Positions 1 through 7,260 are shown, counted from the first letter of the stretch. The stretch is DNA of 19,023 bases from an uncultured Lachnobacterium sp. (GCA_900549895.1 URQG01000013.1:1-19023), one strand, 5' to 3'. A program made the numbers and translations. The notes: generated from the sequence alone by a model not told the origin.

Positions 1-42
1 CGCGTAAGATCGTCGGCAGCGTCAGATGTGTATAAGAGACAG
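1..42 (+). other. Illumina Nextera adapter and i5 index (library artefact)
   Basis: Positions 10-42 match, from memory, the 33-base Nextera Read-1 adapter, of which 24-42 is the 19-bp Tn5 mosaic end. Positions 2-9 read gcgtaaga, which I recall as a standard Nextera i5 index (S517), and base 1 fits the last base of the P5 arm. The order P5 end, index, adapter, mosaic end is exactly that of a sequencing library molecule. It is untrimmed adapter at a contig end, not a transposon or any genomic feature. Genome sequence starts at 43. Confidence 0.98.
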
Positions 43-43
43 G

Positions 44-385
44 AGGAATATTATAGCATATTCCCAGCTTGGAATAGGCCGTCTGATATATCAGCTTCCG
101 ATTCCTCTATGCAAGATGTTTATCAAGGAAATCTTCGACGGAAAATCACCGGATGAATTTGACGAGGAGATCCTGACTACGATTAATAAGTTCTTTGAAA
201 ATAACCTCAATGTGTCAGAAACTTCCAGACAACTGTACATTCATCGTAATACACTGGTATACCGTCTGGATAAACTCCAGAAGAGTACAGGTCTGGATTT
301 GAGAGTCTTTGAGGACGCAATCACTTTCAAGATTGCACTCATGGTAGTCAAGTACATGAAATATATGGAAACACTGGACTACTAA
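44..385 (+). CDS. PucR/CdaR-family transcriptional regulator, C-terminal fragment
   Basis: This is the 3' end (113 codons) of a gene cut by the contig edge. Codons upstream of 44 come from adapter, so the apparent ATG at 26 is not a real start. The C-terminal part carries the helix-turn-helix of the PucR/CdaR (HTH_30) type: a segment around NLNVSETSRQLYIHRNTLVY followed by RLDKLQKSTGLDLR. In this family that helix-turn-helix sits at the extreme C-terminus, after a GGDEF-like or sensory region that would lie outside the window. Family members control uptake and use of sugar diacids or purines, but the ligand cannot be inferred here. The stop lies 13 bp before ftsE, so the two may be cotranscribed. 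The family call is good; the specific role is unknown. Confidence 0.8.
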   Translation, partial: RNIIAYSQLGIGRLIYQLPIPLCKMFIKEIFDGKSPDEFDEEILTTINKFFENNLNVSETSRQLYIHRNTLVYRLDKLQKSTGLDLRVFEDAITFKIALMVVKYMKYMETLDY

Positions 386-398
386 TTAAGGAGAAAAA

Positions 399-1085
399 AT
401 GATTAAACTGGAACATGTCAGTAAGTCGTATTCAGCAGGAATCCCTGCCTTAAATGACGTGAATCTTGAAATAGAAGACGGAGAATTTGTGTTTGTTGTC
501 GGAGACAGTGGCTCAGGCAAATCCACAATGATCAAACTATTATTAAAGGAGTTGGAACCGACCGAAGGAATCATCACGGTTGATGGTAAAGTACTAAATA
601 AGATAAAAAGAAAGCAGATTCCGAAATATCGCAGAAATGTCGGAGTTGTTTTTCAGGATTTCCGGCTTTTGAAAGACCGGAATGTATATGACAATGTTGC
701 CTTTGCACAGAAGGTCGTTGGAGAACCGAACAGTCATATTCGAAAGAAGGTACCGATCATGCTCTCCACCGTTGGACTGGCAGCAAAGTACCGCTCTTTC
801 CCGAGACAGCTTTCGGGAGGCGAGCAACAGAGAGTTGCGATCGCACGTGCGCTGATCAATGAACCGGATATTTTGCTGGCGGATGAGCCGACCGGCAATC
901 TTGACAATAATAATGCGTGGGAAATTATGAAACTTTTAGAGGAGATTAATGCCAAGGGCACGACCGTTCTCGTTGTAACCCACAATCTTGAAATTGTAAA
1001 GGTTATGAAAAAGCGTGTGATTACTGTAAAGAAAGGTACTGTCGTCAGTGATAGTAAGCAGGGTGATTTTGACGATGAAGATTAA
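399..1085 (+). CDS. ftsE: Cell division ATP-binding protein FtsE
   Basis: This is the ABC ATPase (228 aa, the usual length) of the FtsEX complex, which works at the cytoplasmic face of the membrane. FtsEX does not transport; ATP hydrolysis is passed through FtsX to activate peptidoglycan hydrolases during division or elongation. Visible motifs are Walker A GDSGSGKST (residues 35-43), the Q-loop glutamine in VVFQDF (about 86), the ABC signature LSGGEQQR (138-145), Walker B ILLADEPTGNLD (158-169) and the H-loop histidine (about 195). The ATG at 399 follows AAGGAG (388-393) at 5 nt. The 3' end overlaps ftsX by 11 bp, as expected for a coupled pair. The ATG-proximal sequence MIKLEHVSKSY is typical of FtsE. 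Confidence 0.97.
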   Translation: MIKLEHVSKSYSAGIPALNDVNLEIEDGEFVFVVGDSGSGKSTMIKLLLKELEPTEGIITVDGKVLNKIKRKQIPKYRRNVGVVFQDFRLLKDRNVYDNVAFAQKVVGEPNSHIRKKVPIMLSTVGLAAKYRSFPRQLSGGEQQRVAIARALINEPDILLADEPTGNLDNNNAWEIMKLLEEINAKGTTVLVVTHNLEIVKVMKKRVITVKKGTVVSDSKQGDFDDED

Positions 1086-1983
1086 TACCTTTTTTTATTC
1101 GGTAAAGCAGGGATTTAAGAATATATTTCGGAATAAGATGTTTTCTCTGGCATCGATCGCGACGATGGCAGCATGCATTTTCATGTTTGGTCTCTTTTAT
1201 ATCATTATTACAAATTTTACTTCGACGGTACATTCCATCGAGAAAGGCGTGTCAGTAACAGTCTTCTTTGATAAGGGAATCTCGGAGGGGGAAATCAAAA
1301 GTATCGGAGACCAGATTGCTAAGCGCGCGGAAGTGAGCCGTATGGAATACGTTTCTGCGGAAGACGCATGGAACGCTTTCAAAGATGTATATTTTGAGGG
1401 AAAGGAAGATCTGGCACAGGGATTTGCCGGAGACAATCCTCTTGCCAATAGTGCACATTATCAGATTTATCTGAGCGATGTGTCGATGCAGAATTCGCTT
1501 GTAACTTATCTGAAAACGATAGATGGAGTACGTGAGGTTAAAGAGTCGGCAAAAGTGGCAAATACACTTACCGATTTTAATCACCTTGTCGGCTATGTGT
1601 CGGCAGGAATTATTCTGATACTTTTGTGTGTGGCAGTCTTTTTGATCAGTAATACCGTTACGGTCGGCATCTCGGTCCGAAAGGAAGAGATTGCAATTAT
1701 GAAACTGATCGGTGCAACCGATTATCTGGTTCGCGCACCATTCATTGTAGAGGGTATGTTTATCGGGTTGATCGGTGCGACGATACCGCTTCTTTTGTTA
1801 TATTTTATGTACCAGAAGATTATTGTATATATTGCGGATAAGTTTAATTTTATCGGTTCCATGATCAACTTTGTACCAGTACATACTGTATTTAAGACTT
1901 TGATCCCGGTAGCGGTTATCCTCGGCGTTGGAATCGGATTTTTGGGAAGCCGTCTGACGATACGTAAACATTTGAAAGTATAA
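1075..1983 (+). CDS. ftsX: Cell division membrane protein FtsX
   Basis: FtsX is the integral membrane partner of FtsE (302 aa). It shows the standard FtsX layout: a short cytoplasmic N-terminus, TM1 (about 22-46), an extracellular domain (about 50-170) that binds hydrolase activators or hydrolases, then TM2 (172-196), TM3 (223-247) and TM4 (274-292). The cytoplasmic loop after TM2 contains VRKEEIAIMKLIGATDYLVR, the conserved FtsX/MacB-type coupling segment that contacts the ATPase. The start is set at ATG 1075, with GGGTGA at 1061-1066 upstream and an N-terminus (MKINTFFYSVKQGFKNIFRN) typical of the family; an upstream in-frame ATG at 1048 would add nine residues without a better ribosome site. 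The gene overlaps ftsE by 11 bp. No EnvC-like M23 gene follows directly. Confidence 0.96.
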   Translation: MKINTFFYSVKQGFKNIFRNKMFSLASIATMAACIFMFGLFYIIITNFTSTVHSIEKGVSVTVFFDKGISEGEIKSIGDQIAKRAEVSRMEYVSAEDAWNAFKDVYFEGKEDLAQGFAGDNPLANSAHYQIYLSDVSMQNSLVTYLKTIDGVREVKESAKVANTLTDFNHLVGYVSAGIILILLCVAVFLISNTVTVGISVRKEEIAIMKLIGATDYLVRAPFIVEGMFIGLIGATIPLLLLYFMYQKIIVYIADKFNFIGSMINFVPVHTVFKTLIPVAVILGVGIGFLGSRLTIRKHLKV

Positions 1984-1997
1984 AAACAATTATGATG

Positions 1998-2034
1998 GCC
2001 ATGCTGACAGGCTTGTACTGCGAGCATGGCTTTT
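1998..2034 (+). terminator. Stem-loop with short T tract after ftsX (weak terminator or attenuator)
   Basis: GCCATGCT (1998-2005) and AGCATGGC (2023-2030) form a perfect 8-bp stem with a 17-nt loop, followed by only four T residues (2031-2034). It sits 14 bp after the ftsX stop. The short T run and large loop suggest partial termination or attenuation rather than a strong terminator. Confidence 0.45.
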
Positions 2035-2108
2035 CCCATATTATGATACAAGAGAGGCAAGGCAAAACATGCTTTGCGGCTCAAACGGATATAAAAATGG
2101 AGGCAAAA

Positions 2109-3434
2109 ATGGATTACAACGAAGAAAATGAACAAATGAACGACGTTGCGGCACCGCAGGAGGATGCACATAATAATAAGCCGAAAAAAGAAAAGAAGCG
2201 TCGTAGTTTCGGCCAGGGGATTGCAGTAGGTGCTTTGCTCGGATGCTTTATTCTCGGAATCAGTTTGTTTGTGGGAGTGGGACTGTATGCCGACACCACC
2301 GGAAACTATCTGATCATCAGTCCGAAAGGTGTGACACAGACATCGGATAATAAGGTGTTGAACCGAAAGACGATCAACAAGATTGAAGAGCTTCTGGCAT
2401 ACATTGATCTGTACTACAATGATAAGTATGATGCGGATGATGTGCGTGATGCTCTCTATAAAGGGACGTTAAGCGGACTTGGAGATCCGTACTCTGTCTA
2501 CTATACGGCAGATGATTACCGTGATCTGCAGATCTCGACATCCGGTAATTATTACGGAATCGGAGCAGGATTATCGCAGAATGCTCAGACGATGGAAGTG
2601 ACAGTCTCAAAGGTATATGAAGGTACGCCGGCAGAGAAAGCGGGACTTCAGGATGGAGATCAGATTTTAAAGGTGGATGATATTGAAGCAACGAGCATGG
2701 AGTTGTCCGAACTTGTGAAACACATTCGAGGAGAGGAAGGTACGACTGTACATTTGCAGATATATCGTGAATCGACCGGGGAAACATTGGAAGTGGATGT
2801 AAAACGTGCCAATGTTGATCTGCCGAGTGTAAGTTACGAGATGCTGGATGACGGTATCGGATATATCCAGATCAGTGAGTTCCAAACCAATACCGCCAAG
2901 CAGTTTAAGGCTGCGGTCAAGGACCTTCAGACACAGGATATGAAGGGAATGATTGTTGATGTGCGCAGTAATCCGGGGGGACTGATTACGTCTGTCGTTG
3001 ATATACTGGATCAGATTCTGCCGGAGGGTACGGTTGTGTACACAGAAGATAAGTATGGCAAGAGAGAAGATTATACTTCGGACAGCAAGTGCATGAAACT
3101 GCCGATTGCAGTATTGATCAATGAAAACAGCGCAAGTGCATCGGAAATCTTTGCAGGTGCGATCAAAGATTATAATTATGGTACATTGATCGGAACCAAG
3201 ACATTTGGCAAAGGCATCGTGCAGACGGTTTATCCATTGGAAGATGGCGATGCAATCAAAATCACTACGGCTAAGTACTATACACCAAAGGGCAATTATA
3301 TTCACAAAGTCGGTATTGAGCCTGTCATTGAATTAGAGTATGATTATTCCGGACCGAAAGACAAAAAATACGATAAACAGTATGATAACCAGCTCCAGAA
3401 AGCGGTGGAGGTTCTGGAAAAAGAGGTAAAGTAG
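2109..3434 (+). CDS. S41 family C-terminal processing peptidase (CtpA/CtpB type)
   Basis: This is a membrane-anchored, extracytoplasmic serine protease of family S41 (441 aa). Order: a polar, charged cytoplasmic N-terminus; one TM helix (about residues 35-57, around GALLGCFILGISLFVG); a PDZ domain (about 115-200, with GLQDGDQILKVDDIE); and the protease core. The catalytic dyad is recognisable as Ser343 in NSASASE and Lys368 in TFGKG, with Gln372; the spacing of 25 and 4 residues equals that of B. subtilis CtpB Ser309/Lys334/Gln338. The start is ATG 2109, placed 5 nt after GGAGG (2099-2103); in-frame ATGs further upstream (1992, 2097) lack a suitable site. CtpB cleaves SpoIVFA in sporulation and other Ctp proteins trim envelope proteins; the substrate here is unknown. 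Position after ftsEX suggests an envelope role. Confidence 0.93.
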   Translation: MDYNEENEQMNDVAAPQEDAHNNKPKKEKKRRSFGQGIAVGALLGCFILGISLFVGVGLYADTTGNYLIISPKGVTQTSDNKVLNRKTINKIEELLAYIDLYYNDKYDADDVRDALYKGTLSGLGDPYSVYYTADDYRDLQISTSGNYYGIGAGLSQNAQTMEVTVSKVYEGTPAEKAGLQDGDQILKVDDIEATSMELSELVKHIRGEEGTTVHLQIYRESTGETLEVDVKRANVDLPSVSYEMLDDGIGYIQISEFQTNTAKQFKAAVKDLQTQDMKGMIVDVRSNPGGLITSVVDILDQILPEGTVVYTEDKYGKREDYTSDSKCMKLPIAVLINENSASASEIFAGAIKDYNYGTLIGTKTFGKGIVQTVYPLEDGDAIKITTAKYYTPKGNYIHKVGIEPVIELEYDYSGPKDKKYDKQYDNQLQKAVEVLEKEVK

Positions 3435-3453
3435 TGCGGCACAGAGAAAGCGA

Positions 3454-3482
3454 TTGCTTTAAGATTGCGAATCCGTTACAAT
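3454..3482 (+). promoter_or_regulatory. Candidate sigma-A promoter for prfB
   Basis: TTGCTT (3454-3459) and TACAAT (3477-3482) are separated by exactly 17 nt, with the prfB start about 40 bp downstream. The -10 matches consensus at 5 of 6 positions and the -35 at 3 of 6. This is a reasonable but unproven promoter in the 88-bp gap before prfB. Confidence 0.45.
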
Positions 3483-3522
3483 AAACAACAGATGGACTAT
3501 GAAAACGAAAAGGGGTGATTCT

Positions 3523-4660
3523 GTGGTAGAATTAGATAATTTCAAGAGCCAGCTGCTCAGCTATAAGGCTCCGCTGCAGGAAGTGAGGGATTCACTTTGA
3601 CTTAGCGGGCAAGGAGCAGCGGATTCAGGAGCTGGAACGCGAGATGGAAGCACCGGATTTCTGGAACGATCCGGTCGTTTCACAAGAAAAAATGAAAGAA
3701 CTCAAAAGCCTCAAAGATGATGTGCAGACGTATGCACAACTGTCAGGACAGTATGATGACATCGAGACAATGATCGAGATGGGATACGAGGAAAATGATC
3801 CGGAACTTGTCCCGGAGATTGCTGAGATGATGGATGAGTTTACGGAAACTTATGAAAATATTCGCATGAAAACATTACTGTCCGGCGAGTATGATAAGAA
3901 TAATGCGATTCTTTCGCTTCATGCGGGCGCCGGCGGAACCGAGTCGTGTGACTGGGCGGCAATGCTTTTTCGCATGTATTCGCGTTGGGCAGATAAGAAG
4001 GGATTTCAGCTGGAAGTGCTTGATTCGCTCGATGGTGATGAGGCTGGCATTAAGTCGATCACATTTCAGGTAAATGGAGAGAATGCATATGGGTATCTGA
4101 AATCGGAAAAGGGCGTGCACCGTCTTGTACGAATCTCGCCTTTTAATGCGGCAGGAAAAAGACAGACTTCGTTTGTTTCCTGTGATGTTATGCCTGACAT
4201 CGAAGAGGATGTGGATGTTGAGATCAAGGATGAGGATATCCGGATCGACACATTCCGTTCGAGCGGAGCCGGCGGACAGCATATCAATAAGACATCCTCG
4301 GCAATCCGAATTACGCATTTTCCGACAGGAATCGTGGTACAATGCCAGAATGAACGTTCACAGCACATGAACAAAGATAAAGCCATGCAGATGCTGAAAG
4401 CGAAATTGTATCTGCTCAAGCAGGAAGAAAATGCGGCAAAAGCGGCAGGAATCCGTGGAGAAGTGACGGAAATCGGCTGGGGCAATCAGATACGTTCGTA
4501 TGTAATGCAGCCTTATACGATGGTCAAGGATCACAGGACCGGCGTGGAGAGCGGTAATGTGGATGCGGTCATGGACGGAGGTCTGGATCCGTTTATCAAC
4601 GGATATCTTAAGTGGCTGAGTTTAGGCTGCCCGAAGACGATGGAGGAAGATACACAATGA
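3523..4660 (+). CDS. prfB: Peptide chain release factor 2 (RF2), programmed +1 frameshift
   Basis: RF2 recognises UAA and UGA stop codons and triggers peptide release. The gene is in two frames: GTG 3523 to CTT 3595-3597 (25 codons), an in-frame TGA at 3598-3600, then the main frame from GAC 3599 to the stop at 4658-4660, giving 378 aa. A continuous protein needs a +1 slip at CTT-TGA. Joining the frames restores a normal RF2 N-terminus (VRDSL then DLAGKEQRIQELE). In the joined numbering the stop-recognition tripeptide SPF is at 205-207 and the catalytic GGQ at 250-252, the same positions as in E. coli RF2. AGGGG (3511-3515) precedes the GTG by 7 nt. The ATG at 3644 alone would give a truncated protein and is not the true start. 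The stop overlaps the next gene's start (ATGA). Confidence 0.96.
3586..3601 (+). promoter_or_regulatory. RF2 autoregulatory +1 frameshift site
   Basis: The slippery CTT codon (3595-3597) is followed by TGA and C (TGAC is a poor termination context), with the SD-like AGGG at 3586-3589 five nt upstream. When RF2 is scarce the ribosome pauses at TGA and slips +1 to GAC, making more RF2. The layout is the known autoregulatory one; the internal SD lies slightly further from CTT than the 3 nt of E. coli. Confidence 0.93.
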
Positions 4661-5406
4661 TGACAGTGGTTGCGGTACTTTTATGTGTGGCGATTGTTGT
4701 GATACTCGGAGTTTGGGCAATTAAGAATAAAGTGAAAAAGTTTTCCAGGGATGTGTTTGGAACGGACAATATTGTGGACGGAATCCATCGACAGGCGGAT
4801 CTTGCGGCAGAGACACCAAAGTCGGTATCCGGTATGACTCGGTTGATGGAACCTCAGATTATGCGTGATTTTCCGGATTTTTCATGGGAAGAATTCAAGC
4901 ACCGCGCGGAAAATATGCTGACCTCTGCGTTACTTGCGATCACAAACGGGGATGCAACCAAGATTTGGAATGCATCGGATGCCGTGAAGGAGCAGATACG
5001 TAACCGGATCGAAGACAATGAAGCTGCTGGAATTTGCGAAAATTATGAGCAGATTAAGATACATCAGACGGAAATCTCCAACTATCACAAGGAAAAAGGC
5101 ACGTGTGTGATCACAATTCAGAGTGCAGTTGAGTATTTTTATAGCAAGGTCAGGGACGGTAAAGTAATCGACGGTTCAAAAGAACGCAAGACACAGACAA
5201 AGTATAATACGGAACTGATCTACATACAGGATATTGACTTGGCAGAGTTCGATCATGCAATCGGCATGAGTTGTCCGAATTGCGGAGCACCGATCAAGAC
5301 GCTCGGTGAAATGCGATGTGAATATTGTGGCACCAAGGTGACGCCGGTCAACACGAAGGTATGGTCACTGCATAAAATATATGAAGTTGGTTTTCAACGG
5401 GTATAG
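4657..5406 (+). CDS. Membrane-anchored Tim44-like protein with zinc ribbon
   Basis: 249 aa. An N-terminal hydrophobic helix (about residues 3-21, around VVAVLLCVAIVVILGVWAI) with positive residues after it predicts a membrane anchor with the rest in the cytoplasm. Residues about 73-195 resemble the Tim44-like fold: FSWEEFKHRAENMLTSALLA, then a strand-rich part with VITIQSAVEYFY. A C-terminal zinc ribbon follows, with cysteines at 206, 209, 221 and 224 (CPNCG...CEYCG). Tim44-like domains bind membranes or partner proteins; no enzymatic motif is seen. The ATG at 4657 overlaps the prfB stop (ATGA), with GGAGGA at 4642-4647, so translation is probably coupled; ATG 4660 is an alternative. It lies directly upstream of an SPFH zinc-ribbon protein and probably works with it. 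The domain call is by eye, and the biological role is unknown. Confidence 0.75.
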   Translation: MMTVVAVLLCVAIVVILGVWAIKNKVKKFSRDVFGTDNIVDGIHRQADLAAETPKSVSGMTRLMEPQIMRDFPDFSWEEFKHRAENMLTSALLAITNGDATKIWNASDAVKEQIRNRIEDNEAAGICENYEQIKIHQTEISNYHKEKGTCVITIQSAVEYFYSKVRDGKVIDGSKERKTQTKYNTELIYIQDIDLAEFDHAIGMSCPNCGAPIKTLGEMRCEYCGTKVTPVNTKVWSLHKIYEVGFQRV

Positions 5407-5427
5407 TAAGGGAAAAGGAGAAAAATT

Positions 5428-6657
5428 ATGGGAATTATCAAGGCAGCAGCAGATCTGGTAAAGGGGAATCTGAGTGATCAGTGGCTTGAGGTCTATGAAC
5501 CGGAAAACATGGGCGATCAGACGGTGTTTACGAGAGGCGTGCAGATCCGCCGCGGGCAGAATACCAAGGGCACGGACAATACGGTATCCAACGGTTCCGT
5601 GGTTCATGTGTACGACAATCAGTTTATGATTCTTGTGGATGGCGGTAAAATTGTAGACTATACGGCGGAGCCGGGATATTACACCGTCAACAATTCGGCG
5701 CTTCCTTCTATGCTGAACGGTCAGTTTGGAGATTCACTGTCTGAGGCGTTTAAGCGTTTCAAGTATGGCGGACAGACACCGACGAAGCAAAAGGTGTATT
5801 TTATTAATCTGCAGGAAATTAAAGGAATCAAATTCGGCACCAGGCAGCCGGTTAATTATTTTGACTCGTTCTATAATGCGGAATTGTTCCTGAGAGCTCA
5901 TGGCACATATTCCGTTAAGATTACGAATCCGTTGCTGTTTTATGCGGAGGCGGTTCCGAAGAATACAGACCATGTGGAAATTGATGAGATCAATGAGCAG
6001 TATCTGTCGGAGTTCTTAGAAGCTTTGCAATCGGCAATCAACCAGATGTCTGCAGACGGAATCCGCATTTCCTTTGTGTCAAGTAAGGCGAGAGAGCTTG
6101 GACAGTATATGGCAAACATTCTGGATGAAGAATGGAACCAGATGCGTGGAATGGAAGTTCAGGCAGTGGGAATCAGCATTTCTTATAATGAAGATTCACA
6201 GAAACTGATCAATCTCAGAAATGAGGGCGCGATGCTCTCTGATCCAACGATCCGTGAAGGATATGTACAGGCAGCTGCAGCAAGAGGACTTGAGGCAGCG
6301 GGAAGCAATGCCAACGGAGCTATGGCCGGATTCATGGGCATGGGTATGGCCGGAAACATCGGCGGATCCATCGTAGGAAATGCATCTTCTGTCAATATGG
6401 CACAGATGCAGATGAATCAGCAGGCGAATAGTAATCAGATGAATATGGAAATGGGACAGATGAACGGAACACAGGCAAATCCTGCAGCGGGAAATGCGCA
6501 GCAGGCGGCCGGCTGGACCTGCTCGTGCGGACAGGTAAATAGCGGGAAATTCTGCAGTAATTGCGGCAAACCGGCTCCGTCCACAGACTGGACCTGTTCA
6601 TGCGGACAGGTGAATTCCGGCAATTTCTGCAGCAACTGCGGAAAGCCTAGAGCATAG
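5428..6657 (+). CDS. SPFH-domain protein with tandem C-terminal zinc ribbons (YdjI/virion-core-like)
   Basis: 409 aa. Residues about 1-290 look like the SPFH/band-7-related group that includes B. subtilis YdjI (often called virion core protein-like): GIIKAAADLVKGNLSDQWLE, then IRRGQNTKG, GGKIVDYTAEPGYY and a coiled C-terminal part of the domain. Residues about 290-362 form a Gly/Met/Gln/Asn-rich linker. Two near-identical 25-residue zinc-ribbon units end the protein, with cysteines at 365, 367, 376, 379 and 390, 392, 401, 404. No TM helix is obvious, so membrane association would be peripheral. AAGGAG (5415-5420) stands 7 nt before ATG 5428. YdjI belongs to a PspA-type membrane stress locus; a role in membrane organisation or stress is inferred, not shown. 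The gene lies 21 bp after the Tim44-like gene. Confidence 0.82.
   Translation: MGIIKAAADLVKGNLSDQWLEVYEPENMGDQTVFTRGVQIRRGQNTKGTDNTVSNGSVVHVYDNQFMILVDGGKIVDYTAEPGYYTVNNSALPSMLNGQFGDSLSEAFKRFKYGGQTPTKQKVYFINLQEIKGIKFGTRQPVNYFDSFYNAELFLRAHGTYSVKITNPLLFYAEAVPKNTDHVEIDEINEQYLSEFLEALQSAINQMSADGIRISFVSSKARELGQYMANILDEEWNQMRGMEVQAVGISISYNEDSQKLINLRNEGAMLSDPTIREGYVQAAAARGLEAAGSNANGAMAGFMGMGMAGNIGGSIVGNASSVNMAQMQMNQQANSNQMNMEMGQMNGTQANPAAGNAQQAAGWTCSCGQVNSGKFCSNCGKPAPSTDWTCSCGQVNSGNFCSNCGKPRA
6514..6654 (+). repeat. Tandem zinc-ribbon repeat, 75-bp period
   Basis: Unit 1 (6514-6588) encodes WTCSCGQVNSGKFCSNCGKP plus APSTD. Unit 2 (6589-6654) encodes the same motif with N for K and then ends RA. The copies are nearly identical in protein but differ at several synonymous sites, so the duplication is not very recent or is held by selection. 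Confidence 0.9.
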
Positions 6658-6665
6658 TATGGGAA

Positions 6666-6699
6666 GCCCCCACTGTGTGTTTTGACACGCAGTGGGGGC
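6666..6699 (+). terminator. 15-bp hairpin without U tract, after the SPFH gene
   Basis: Arms 6666-6680 (GCCCCCACTGTGTGT) and 6685-6699 pair over 15 bp with one G-U pair and a TTTG loop, starting 9 bp after the SPFH stop. The base is very G+C rich. No T run follows on either strand (aaattgct on the +). It probably ends or protects the prfB-SPFH transcript, but it is not a canonical intrinsic terminator. Confidence 0.6.
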
Positions 6700-6728
6700 A
6701 AATTGCTATAAAAGTATGGCGACAGGTC

Positions 6729-6757
6729 TTGCGTTCTATGCTTTACTGTGTTAAAAT
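6729..6757 (+). promoter_or_regulatory. Extended -10 promoter for the ACT protein–hom unit
   Basis: TTGCGT (6729-6734), a 17-nt spacer and TAAAAT (6752-6757) are preceded by TG at 6749-6750, giving an extended -10 (TGnTAAAAT). The -35 is weak (3 of 6), which an extended -10 can offset. It lies just after the hairpin and about 55 bp before the start codon. Confidence 0.55.
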
Positions 6758-6812
6758 CTTTCGAGTGAGCACAAGTGTCGGTCATAGAAAGACAATACAG
6801 AGGAGGTAAGGG

Positions 6813-7256
6813 ATGTCAGAGAAAACATCTTTCTTCGTCTTAAAGGAAAAAGCTGTGCCGGAGGTACTGCTCAAAGTTGTGGAAGCCAAGCGTTTGCTGG
6901 ATTCCGGTAAGATGACATCCGTTCAGGATGCCACCGAAGCGGTAGGAATCAGCAGAAGTTCCTTTTACAAGTACAAAGATGATATATTTCCATTTCATGA
7001 GAATGAGAAGGGAAAGACAGTTACGATGGTGATCCAGCTTGATGACGAACCGGGAATTTTATCTCTCGTACTTAAGACGATCGCAGATTTTCATGCGAAC
7101 GTTCTGACCATTCATCAGAGCATTCCGGTCAACGGAATCGCATCATTGTCGCTCAGCATTGATGTCTTTCCGGCAACGGGTGATGTGGAAGTGATGAAGG
7201 ACAGTATTGAATCCATCCAAGGCATTCATTACGCAAAAATTTTAGCCAGGGAGTGA
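6813..7256 (+). CDS. ACT-domain regulatory protein, PheB/UPF0735 family
   Basis: 147 aa. The N-terminal half contains a helix-turn-helix-like segment (about residues 30-58: MTSVQDATEAVGISRSSFYK) and the C-terminal half (about 70-147) an ACT domain beginning TVTMVIQLDDEPGILSLVL. ACT domains bind amino acids and regulate enzymes or transcription. This is the UPF0735 group, which includes PheB of B. subtilis. The ATG at 6813 has AGGAGG 6 nt upstream (6801-6806). The stop is 4 bp before hom, so the two are surely cotranscribed. Since the hom product here ends without a clear ACT domain, this protein may provide amino acid sensing for it, or regulate the pathway genes; that is inference. The name pheB is not given because phenylalanine synthesis is not shown. 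Confidence 0.85.
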   Translation: MSEKTSFFVLKEKAVPEVLLKVVEAKRLLDSGKMTSVQDATEAVGISRSSFYKYKDDIFPFHENEKGKTVTMVIQLDDEPGILSLVLKTIADFHANVLTIHQSIPVNGIASLSLSIDVFPATGDVEVMKDSIESIQGIHYAKILARE

Positions 7257-7260
7257 AAAG

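Noticed and set aside
24..42. Tn5 mosaic end as evidence of a transposon
   Set aside because: It is part of a complete Nextera adapter preceded by an index, with no transposase or second end.
2013..2047. Promoter for the S41 protease (TTGTAC with TATTAT or TATGAT)
   Set aside because: Spacing is 20 or 23 nt, too long for a sigma-A promoter.
2667..3305. Minus-strand open frame of 212 codons opposite the S41 protease
   Set aside because: Lies opposite the PDZ and catalytic parts of a clearly real protease and resembles no protein.
3644..4660. prfB as a short gene starting at ATG 3644
   Set aside because: The programmed frameshift and the upstream 25-codon frame give the complete RF2 N-terminus.
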